Source: Candidatus Melainabacteria bacterium | Lineage (GTDB): Bacteria; Cyanobacteriota; Vampirovibrionia; Obscuribacterales; Obscuribacteraceae | Assembly: GCA_003151275.1 (NCBI GenBank) | Contig: PLXC01000019.1 | Coordinates: 37,718-70,687, forward strand | Direction: 5' to 3' | DNA: 32,970 bases | Shown: positions 17,665 to 23,768 of the stretch, in pieces | How positions within the stretch are numbered: the stretch's first letter is position 1 | How the letters are laid out: each line of letters starts with the position of its first letter | Made by a program: the position numbers and the translations under genes | The notes under the pieces: model-generated | Database searches by the model: none | What the model saw: the letters and a program-made list of their open reading frames with translations, nothing else | Told to the model about the DNA's origin: nothing

Positions 17665-19350
17665 TTAAGACGACGAGCCAGCGTCGCCCTTTTTCTTTAC
17701 AAGTCCTGGCGTCTTGGTCATCCACGTGGCGTATTCAGGTGCAACAGAAAGCCTACTGTTTAGGCTGGATTGACGCTCATTGATCACCGCCAATTTGGCC
17801 TGCTTCGCAAGGTCCTGCCACGATATCGGACCACTCATTGCTTGCTGACCCGTCTGCGCCTGTACGACGCGATCACGTCCTTCATATTTCGCTATATCGA
17901 GAGCTTGCTCAGCCGCTTTCAGAAGTGATTCAGCATCCTCAGCGTTGCCTGGATAATTGGCCACTCCGATCGAAACCGTGACGGTGCCGACTCCGGGTGA
18001 TGGTTCGGCCCGAATTTTTTGGCGCAACCGCTCAGCGACTTCACCGGCGCTGACCGGGGACGTTTCAGGCAAGATAATGGCGAACTCTTCACCGCCAAAA
18101 CGGCATGGAATGTCGATGTCGCGCAACGCGCTTTTCAGCAATCGGGCTGTCTGCTTAATCGCATCGTCGCCTTTGTCCTGGCCCAAATGCTCATTTATCT
18201 GGCCAAGGTGATCCAAATCAACTAGCAAAAGCGACAGTTCATGCTTGTGGCGACCGGAGCGCTCGATTTCCTTAACGAGCGAATCTTCGAAGTGAAGCCG
18301 GTTATACAAGCCTGTGTGCGCGTCTTGAATAGACTGGGCAGCAGCCGTCTCGTGCGTGAAGGCGACGTTCAGAGCAGTAGTGACCTGACTTGTGAGCGAT
18401 TCCAAAAGCTCAAGTTGCTCGCGGTGGAAGGCGCGGCTTTCAGTCGAGAAGACCTCGATTACGCCAATTGGTTGACCGCTATGGATCATCGGCAGAGCGG
18501 CAACAGAGGCGAATGGCGCTCCTCCTGTGGCACGCGGAAGACCATAAGGCTCTCGATTACCATCGCCAATATATTCGGTGCGTCCCGAACGCATGCAACT
18601 GCCTGCGATAGTCTCACGCACGCTCATGTCGAAATCTCTCAAGCTGGACCCCTCTAGACCCTTGAAAGCGGCCAAAATGAAGATGCCGCTGCCCTGGTCA
18701 AAAAGCAAAATGGCGCAGTTAGGCGTATTACCCAAAATCAGGGCTGTGTCTGCGGCAATCTGCAATACTTCCGTGGCTTGCAAAACACTTGAACTAAGAG
18801 CGCATGAGGTTTTGTAGAGGGTGCTCAAGCGCTCCCGCTCGTACTCGCTGCGTCCAAAAAGAATCGAATTGGCGATGGTGAGAGCGGTAACGTCGGCTAC
18901 TTCCTTGAGGAAATCGGCATAGTTCAAATACGCGACGTTGTTAACCTCCAGCAAGACCGCGCCGACAAGAAGATTTGATGAAATCAGTGGCAATGCGATT
19001 TGACCGCTGCTCTGTTCCCGCCGCATGATTGAAGCACTGACGTCAGGGGCAGTTTGCGGATTGTTGGCGCTTACAGGGGTGCGCTTCTGAACCACATACT
19101 TGAGCAAGCTTTCTGCCGAAAAAGGCAATACCTTTATCTGCTCCAAAGTGGCGTCAGAATAGCCTTTGGCTGCCATCAGCTTTAAAGCAAGACTTTCATT
19201 ATCCGATAGGAAGATCGCTACCTTGGCTCCGCCAGCCAGATCAGCAAACTGCAAAACAGCAGCATCCAAAACATCCTTAAGCCGCAAAGACGAAAGGAGC
19301 GCCTTTTGCATCATGATGTAGCGTGGCAATAAGTTGCCATCATTTGTCAT
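17665..19350 (-). CDS. Diguanylate cyclase with two GAF domains
   Basis: The protein has 561 residues from the ATG at 19350, with AAAGGAG 8 bases upstream. Two GAF sensor domains occupy about residues 25-165 and 180-335, and a GGDEF domain occupies about 343-500. The active-site loop is RFGGEEF (GGEEF, 419-423). The metal-binding Asp is in LLLVDLDHLGQIN, and the substrate motif HLGQDKGDDAI is intact, so c-di-GMP synthesis from two GTP is expected. Arg410 and Asp413 form the RxxD product-inhibition site at the usual distance. The last about 60 residues (GPISWQDLAKQAKLAV, then a basic tail) lie outside known domains. There is no membrane segment or EAL domain. The GAF ligand is unknown. Confidence 0.9.
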   Translation of the reverse strand: MTNDGNLLPRYIMMQKALLSSLRLKDVLDAAVLQFADLAGGAKVAIFLSDNESLALKLMAAKGYSDATLEQIKVLPFSAESLLKYVVQKRTPVSANNPQTAPDVSASIMRREQSSGQIALPLISSNLLVGAVLLEVNNVAYLNYADFLKEVADVTALTIANSILFGRSEYERERLSTLYKTSCALSSSVLQATEVLQIAADTALILGNTPNCAILLFDQGSGIFILAAFKGLEGSSLRDFDMSVRETIAGSCMRSGRTEYIGDGNREPYGLPRATGGAPFASVAALPMIHSGQPIGVIEVFSTESRAFHREQLELLESLTSQVTTALNVAFTHETAAAQSIQDAHTGLYNRLHFEDSLVKEIERSGRHKHELSLLLVDLDHLGQINEHLGQDKGDDAIKQTARLLKSALRDIDIPCRFGGEEFAIILPETSPVSAGEVAERLRQKIRAEPSPGVGTVTVSIGVANYPGNAEDAESLLKAAEQALDIAKYEGRDRVVQAQTGQQAMSGPISWQDLAKQAKLAVINERQSSLNSRLSVAPEYATWMTKTPGLVKKKGDAGSSS

Positions 19351-19470
19351 CGATTGTCTCCTTTAAGATCATCATCAATTTAGTTTGGATATCCGACAGG
19401 TGTACCCTTCTTACCATAAACTTCTAAGGATAGAAGTTTTTTGCTCACATTCCTACAGGTGATATCAAAT

Positions 19471-19836
19471 ATGGATCCATCAAAAGAAATTGCTGTTCGT
19501 GATGGCAATTGCATTTTTTGCAAAATCATCGATCGTCAAATCCCCTCAAATATCGTCAGTGAGGATGGGACGTACATCGCAATTAGAGATGTTAATCCAC
19601 AAGCACCCACACATATACTGATTCTGCCCAAAAATCATATTGCCAATATAACGCAGGCGAAAGATGCCGCAACCCTTGGAAGCCTTTTTATGAAAGTCGG
19701 AGAAATAGCGCGATCGGAAAAACTCGATAAAGGCTTTCGCACCATCGTAAATACAGGCGATGATGGTGGGCAAACAGTTGATCATCTGCATATACACGTC
19801 ATTGGTGGACGACAACTGGACTGGCCGCCGGGCTGA
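19471..19836 (+). CDS. HIT-family nucleotide hydrolase
   Basis: The 121-residue protein starts at the ATG at 19471, with AGGTGAT upstream; an upstream in-frame TTG would only add a non-conserved stretch. The histidine triad HLHIHVI (His105, His107, His109) ends in the HINT/PKCI-like IGGRQLDWPPG. CIFCKII (Cys14, Cys17) supplies the zinc site of the Hint branch, with IPSNIVSEDGTYIAIRDVNPQAPTHILILPK as the usual body. Hint enzymes hydrolyse nucleoside phosphoramidates and aminoacyl-AMP. The stop codon sits inside a hairpin (19834-19869). The gene diverges from the diguanylate cyclase; the two share a 120-base upstream region. Confidence 0.92.
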   Translation: MDPSKEIAVRDGNCIFCKIIDRQIPSNIVSEDGTYIAIRDVNPQAPTHILILPKNHIANITQAKDAATLGSLFMKVGEIARSEKLDKGFRTIVNTGDDGGQTVDHLHIHVIGGRQLDWPPG

Positions 19837-19869
19837 ATGGAGCGCGCTTGCATCGTGCGCTCACATTCA
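19834..19869 (+). repeat. Hairpin at the HIT stop codon, possibly a partial copy of the dispersed repeat
   Basis: TGAATG-GAGCGC (19834-19845) pairs with GCGCTC-(A)-CATTCA (19857-19869) with one bulged A and an 11-base loop. It includes the TGA stop. It shares ATGGAGCGCG with the repeat at 29600 but lacks that element's inner hairpins. No T-run follows. Confidence 0.4.
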
Positions 19870-19987
19870 AGAAGTGGGCCCTAGTTCGTATATACCAATC
19901 GCGAGAAAGCGAGTTTTGAACAGGCATTTAACAATGTTTTTGTAGTCTTTCGACCAAAAACTTTCGTTTCGCTCCTCTTTGAATTGG

Positions 19988-20070
19988 GTATTACAGTAAT
20001 ACAGGAATGTGCCGGAACGATAATTTAATTCCTGCATCTAATGATTCTATTGAATTCGTTCAACGAATTC
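19988..20070 (+). promoter_or_regulatory. Cluster of three inverted repeats upstream of the 68-aa gene
   Basis: There are three perfect inverted repeats: GTATTAC-A-GTAATAC (19988-20002); CAGGAAT and ATTCCTG (20002-20008 and 20028-20034); and GAATTCGTT-C-AACGAATTC (20052-20070). The first and last have single-base centres, typical of homodimeric repressor operators. They end 34 bases before the start codon at 20105. The regulator is not identified. Confidence 0.5.
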
Positions 20071-20104
20071 GGGCACCGATTAACGGTTCTAAGGGGATAT
20101 GGCA

Positions 20105-20311
20105 ATGGGTACTCAGCAAACAACCGAACAAGTTCTCTGGATGGCGGATTGCTACAGTCTTGCAAAGCGCTTCCCTAACCCCCACACTTGGCTGTCTCTC
20201 CTTGAGCCCGTCGAGCCTGAAAACGCGGCTGACATCAACCCGTTTCATTACTGGCTGTGGATGGAAATTTGGAAAGCAGCGCAGATGGAAGAACCTGTAG
20301 CAGCAAAGTAA
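20105..20311 (+). CDS. Orphan small protein (68 aa)
   Basis: The 68-residue frame starts at the ATG at 20105, 8 bases after AAGGGG; an ATG two codons earlier is too close to that site. The protein is rich in aromatic residues: VLWMADCYSLAKRF, HTWLSLLEPVEP and INPFHYWLWMEIWKAAQ, with a short acidic/Ala tail. It has no signal peptide or membrane helix. I do not recognise it. It is a complete single-gene unit, with the inverted-repeat cluster upstream and a clean terminator 48 bases downstream. That suggests a tightly controlled small protein, but its role is unknown. Confidence 0.6.
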   Translation: MGTQQTTEQVLWMADCYSLAKRFPNPHTWLSLLEPVEPENAADINPFHYWLWMEIWKAAQMEEPVAAK

Positions 20312-20358
20312 CGCAAAAAGCTTTGCAGTCTATGATCCTACAATTGAACGTTTGATTT

Positions 20359-20391
20359 CGAGCCCACGTATGTGGGCTCGTTTCCTTTTTT
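20359..20391 (+). terminator. Rho-independent terminator of the 68-aa gene
   Basis: CGAGCCCAC (20359-20367) pairs perfectly with GTGGGCTCG (20372-20380) around a GTAT loop, followed by TTTCCTTTTTT. It is a strong nine-pair stem 48 bases after the stop. Confidence 0.85.
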
Positions 20392-20443
20392 CAAAAGTGT
20401 TAGCAAGAATAACAAGTTGAAATTTTCTTGCGGAAGGGTCCGC

Positions 20444-20518
20444 GAAATGGAGCACGGCTATCCACAGCCGCCCATGATCACGGATCTATGCGGGTCTGGA
20501 GACCCGATGCTCCATTTC
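20444..20518 (+). repeat. Dispersed multi-hairpin palindromic repeat, copy 1
   Basis: The outer arms GAAATGGAGC (20444-20453) and GCTCCATTTC (20509-20518) are perfectly complementary. Inside are CGGCT/AGCCG (20455-20470) and CGGGTCT/AGACCCG (20491-20506, 2-base loop), so the single strand can fold into a three-way junction. The connecting sequence CCCATGATCAC is shared with copy 2. It lies between convergent genes, 4 bases before the stop of the nucleotidyltransferase. Confidence 0.85.
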
Positions 20519-20522
20519 AATC

Positions 20523-21599
20523 TTATTTAATTGAAGCAATCGCGTTGGAAATGGTTTCGGACTTGCATTCTACCGACGCGATCTCGCTCAGTTTCGTACC
20601 GCCTTTGACGGTGCAGTCGTAACCGATAACGCTGTTCAAAATCTCCGAATTTGCGCCGATGCGACTGCCCGACCAAATAATCGAATCAACAATGCGTGCG
20701 CCTGATTCGACAATGACGTTATCACCGAGAACTACAGTGCCACCAAAAGTGGTGCCGGAACCAACTTTGCAGTTTTTCCCGAACATCGCCAAACCGCTCA
20801 CACTTGCACCATCGTCCAGTCTGCTGCCATCTCCAAGCCAAAATGTGGCATCTGGTGTTGTATGTTTTGTGCCGGCCAAATCTACTTTCACCTTCCTGGA
20901 TAACGCGTCAAAATTTGATTCGCGATACTGCTGAATGGTACCGACATCAGACCAATAATCTTCTATTTTAACGCCGAGCACCGGCAAATGCTTTGCTACA
21001 AGCGACGGGAAAAGTTGACGACCGAAACCATATTCACCTGTCGCAGGAATATGATCGAAAATTTCCGGTTCTAGGACATAGATCCCGGTCGAAATAAAGT
21101 TCGACAATGCTTCTTGTGCGGTTGGCTTTTCCTGAAAGCCTGTGATGAAGCCATTTTCGTCCGTGACCACAACACCGAATCTGCTCACGTCAGCCATAGC
21201 TTTGATAGCAATGCTTGCTAACGCCTTCTTATCTTTATGCTGCTTGATCACGTTCGTCAGATCGGTATCCGTAATCAGATCGCCCATGATTACGATGAAC
21301 GTGCCATTTTTCAAAAATTCGCGACAAGAACGAACTCCGCCTGCGTCACCGCTGAGCTTCTCTTCTTGCTTAAAAGTAAGGTTAACTCCAAGTTTCGACC
21401 CATCTCGGAAATGTTCGATCATTTTTTCAGGAAGGTAATGCAAATTTGCGCAGACATCGTTAAACCCATGCGTGCCAAGCAACTTCAAAAGGTGCTCCAT
21501 GACCGGCGTGTTTGCCACTGGAACTAATGGCTTCGGAACTTGAGTAGTCAGCGGTTCGAGTCGAGAACCAACACCTGCTGCCAGCACCATTGCCTTCAT
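20523..21599 (-). CDS. Sugar-1-phosphate nucleotidyltransferase with left-handed beta-helix
   Basis: The 358-residue protein starts at the ATG at 21599, with AAAGGA upstream. The N-terminus AAGVGSRLEPLT with PKPLVPVANTP is the nucleotide-binding signature of GlmU/RmlA/ManC-type enzymes, which join NTP and sugar-1-phosphate into NDP-sugar plus pyrophosphate. FIVIMGDLITDTDL and FQEKP are further family elements. From about residue 245 the hexapeptide-like stretch (GKNCKVGSGTTFGG, GDNVIVESGARI, SRIGANSEILNSVIG) forms a left-handed beta-helix. Mannose-1-phosphate guanylyltransferase or glucose-1-phosphate thymidylyl/uridylyltransferase both fit; sequence alone does not decide. The product would feed cell-envelope polysaccharide. 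It lies 159 bases downstream of the argH-like gene. Confidence 0.85.
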   Translation of the reverse strand: MKAMVLAAGVGSRLEPLTTQVPKPLVPVANTPVMEHLLKLLGTHGFNDVCANLHYLPEKMIEHFRDGSKLGVNLTFKQEEKLSGDAGGVRSCREFLKNGTFIVIMGDLITDTDLTNVIKQHKDKKALASIAIKAMADVSRFGVVVTDENGFITGFQEKPTAQEALSNFISTGIYVLEPEIFDHIPATGEYGFGRQLFPSLVAKHLPVLGVKIEDYWSDVGTIQQYRESNFDALSRKVKVDLAGTKHTTPDATFWLGDGSRLDDGASVSGLAMFGKNCKVGSGTTFGGTVVLGDNVIVESGARIVDSIIWSGSRIGANSEILNSVIGYDCTVKGGTKLSEIASVECKSETISNAIASIK

Positions 21600-21758
21600 T
21601 CGAGTTTTCCTTTATTGACGAGCTAAGGCTCGCGACTAGCTGCCAGCCACCGGGAACCGATTTATCGTGATCAGAATCCCCAAAGTTTACCCTTTCAGCA
21701 GCCAATCCGTCCATAAAAAGCCGCTTCTATTGAGGAACTGATAAGGAACAGGACGTTT

Positions 21759-23219
21759 CTAGCCCTGGCAATGCAAGCGTTTAACCGCAAGTGCATCCAT
21801 ATAAGCCTTATCGACATTCAAACGCTCGACAGCTCTCAAAAGCGATTCTTGAACTTGAACGCCGCCGGTTCCACCATACGAAATGCGGGAATCGACTGCA
21901 TTTTCCACAGAAACATAGTTGTAAATATCGTCGTTAAATGCAGGGGTGAATTGAATCCATTCGTTCAAAGTCAAGTCAGGCAAAGCCTTATTGCGCTCGC
22001 GACAATAGTCCAAAATCTGATCCACATATTTCATTGCTTTGTCAGGAGGAACATCTCGCTCAATCAGATAATCGATTGCATGTCCAGCATTAGTCATGTC
22101 TGCATTGGCCAACTTCTGCATGCGGACAGTATCAAATCTAAAAGCAGGCAATAAAACATCAGTCAGTTCGAGAATAAATTTGACGTTCTCAACAACGTCA
22201 AGCAACCCAGGCAAACACTCCTGCAAGTCTTGACAATAGGAAACAGGCAGTCCTTTCAATTCATTCAAAAATTGCGCCAGTCTGCCATTTAAAACACTCG
22301 GCCGTGAGCGCAGAATTTCAAGCAACTCGGGATTTCGTTTTTGCGGCATGCTTTGACTGCGGAAAACGAAAGAACGTGGCAAACGCACGAATGCAAATTC
22401 CTGAGTAGACCAGAGAAGAAGTTCAGAACTCATTTGCGATAAATGGACGCCGATTATTGAAGCCGCAGCTCCAAACTCGATCAAGTAATCACGATCAGAA
22501 ACCGCATCGAGACTGTTTTCCATTACAGAATCGAATCCCAAAAACTTCGCTACCAACTGTCGATCAATTGGTTGTGTGGTGCCGGCCAATTGACACGCAC
22601 CTAAGGGCAAAGTATTCATGCGTTTATAAAAATCAGTGAGGCGAGAAAAATCCCGACCCATTCGTGTCTCGTTAGCAAGCCACCAGTGAGCGAGCAAGAT
22701 GGGCACGGCGGGCTGCATGTGCGTATAACCAGGCATAACAACGTCTAAGTCGCGCTCGGCAAGCTGCAGAAGCTTGTAGCGCACCTGGATCAAGAGTTCA
22801 AAAATATCCAAAGTCACATCGCGCAACCACAAACGAATATCGGTGGCGATTTGATCGTTATGCGATTTGGCGATCCGAACTACATCTGCCATGTTTCCGA
22901 CAATATCTCGCAAACGGCGATGAAGAGCCGAGTGGATGTCGATGTCATCGTTTTGCAAAACAGGTAAACCTGAAGCGATTTCTTTGCGAATCTGCTCCAG
23001 ACCGGCGACCACTTCGGCCGAAACTAGTTTTTCGATAATGTTTGTTTCACCGAGCATACGAACATGCGCGATGTTGGATTCGATATCTGCGCACAAAAGA
23101 GTTCGCTCGACTTCTGGACTTTGCCAGAAGCGGCGAAATTGATCAAAGCTTGGTTTCAGCGTGCCACCGGGATCGACTGATGATGCCTCTGAAGGAACTT
23201 GTTTGCCTTGCGTGCTCAT
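21759..23219 (-). CDS. Divergent argininosuccinate-lyase-like protein
   Basis: The protein has 486 residues of the fumarase/aspartase superfamily, closest to ArgH by overall sequence. Matching elements are DIESNIAHVRML, PGYTHMQPA (His167, the catalytic-region His), PLGACQLAGTTQPIDR, ENSLDAVSDRDYLIEFGAA and KGLPVSYCQDLQE. Key sites differ: ArgH GRSRND is here AKSHND (119-122), the preceding HT is absent, and the GSSxMPQK loop reads RSQSMPQK (287-294), keeping only the first Ser of GSS. The N-terminal WGGRF motif is also missing. These changes affect the substrate-carboxylate region, so the reaction may differ from argininosuccinate cleavage. GAGGC precedes the ATG, 11 bases after a 41-residue ORF. 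I leave the symbol blank. Confidence 0.8.
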   Translation of the reverse strand: MSTQGKQVPSEASSVDPGGTLKPSFDQFRRFWQSPEVERTLLCADIESNIAHVRMLGETNIIEKLVSAEVVAGLEQIRKEIASGLPVLQNDDIDIHSALHRRLRDIVGNMADVVRIAKSHNDQIATDIRLWLRDVTLDIFELLIQVRYKLLQLAERDLDVVMPGYTHMQPAVPILLAHWWLANETRMGRDFSRLTDFYKRMNTLPLGACQLAGTTQPIDRQLVAKFLGFDSVMENSLDAVSDRDYLIEFGAAASIIGVHLSQMSSELLLWSTQEFAFVRLPRSFVFRSQSMPQKRNPELLEILRSRPSVLNGRLAQFLNELKGLPVSYCQDLQECLPGLLDVVENVKFILELTDVLLPAFRFDTVRMQKLANADMTNAGHAIDYLIERDVPPDKAMKYVDQILDYCRERNKALPDLTLNEWIQFTPAFNDDIYNYVSVENAVDSRISYGGTGGVQVQESLLRAVERLNVDKAYMDALAVKRLHCQG

Positions 23220-23230
23220 CAGCCTCGATC

Positions 23231-23356
23231 TTATTCCGCTTTGCCGCGTCTCAGAACTTTATTCACTTTTTCAATTTGTTTTTGATAACGATGCAATTCT
23301 AATTGATAACGCTTTTGCACTTGCTTCTGGGCATTTTCTTTTTGTGGTTCGGTCAT
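23231..23356 (-). CDS. 41-residue coiled-coil-like protein
   Basis: The frame is 41 codons from the ATG at 23356 to TAA, with AGGAAG about 9 bases upstream. The sequence is a single charged helix rich in Gln, Lys and Glu (ENAQKQVQKRYQLELHRYQK onward, ending RRGKAE). It ends 11 bases before the start of the argH-like gene, so the two probably share a transcript. The function is unknown; a leader-like or partner role is possible. Confidence 0.55.
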   Translation of the reverse strand: MTEPQKENAQKQVQKRYQLELHRYQKQIEKVNKVLRRGKAE

Positions 23357-23768
23357 GTCTACTTCTTCCTAAACGCTTAAACTCGGGATTCTTGGTTCCT
23401 CCTCAGTTCCGGGCGCACGGCTCAGAAACTGGCTCATGTAGCAAGAATTTCCCTATTCTGTGTTCGCAATTCAGAAGGCTTGGCTTCAACCTGGAGGTGA
23501 CGTAGAAGCAGCGGGTAATTCTCGGATGTCTGACAGTAGTTGTGTTGCTCTCAACAACCGTCACAATCAATATAGCACCTTTTAATGCGAATTAATATAT
23601 GCAAAACATGTAGAGCCGCGGCAAGGGTCATTTGTCAGGAGCCCAAACGCACCTGGGCATTTGCACTCCGACCAGAGTCTCTCATTTGGCGATTCGGCTT
23701 TAACTAAAGCCAGCTTGGATGAGCGACAAGGGCATCGCACCAGATGCAGTGCCCTCGCCGTCTGTCTG
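23357..23768. other. Intergenic stretch holding the leader of the argH-like unit
   Basis: About 410 bases separate the arylsulfatase stop from the 41-residue ORF. I see no convincing gene. A TATATT on the reverse strand near 23570-23575 could be a -10 element. Hairpins GGCTTTA/TAAAGCC (23696-23711) and GCCCA/TGGGC near 23641-23658 lie behind the arylsulfatase and lack T-runs, so its terminator is not clear. The roughly 210-base leader before the 41-residue ORF has room for a control element, but none is recognised. Confidence 0.35.
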
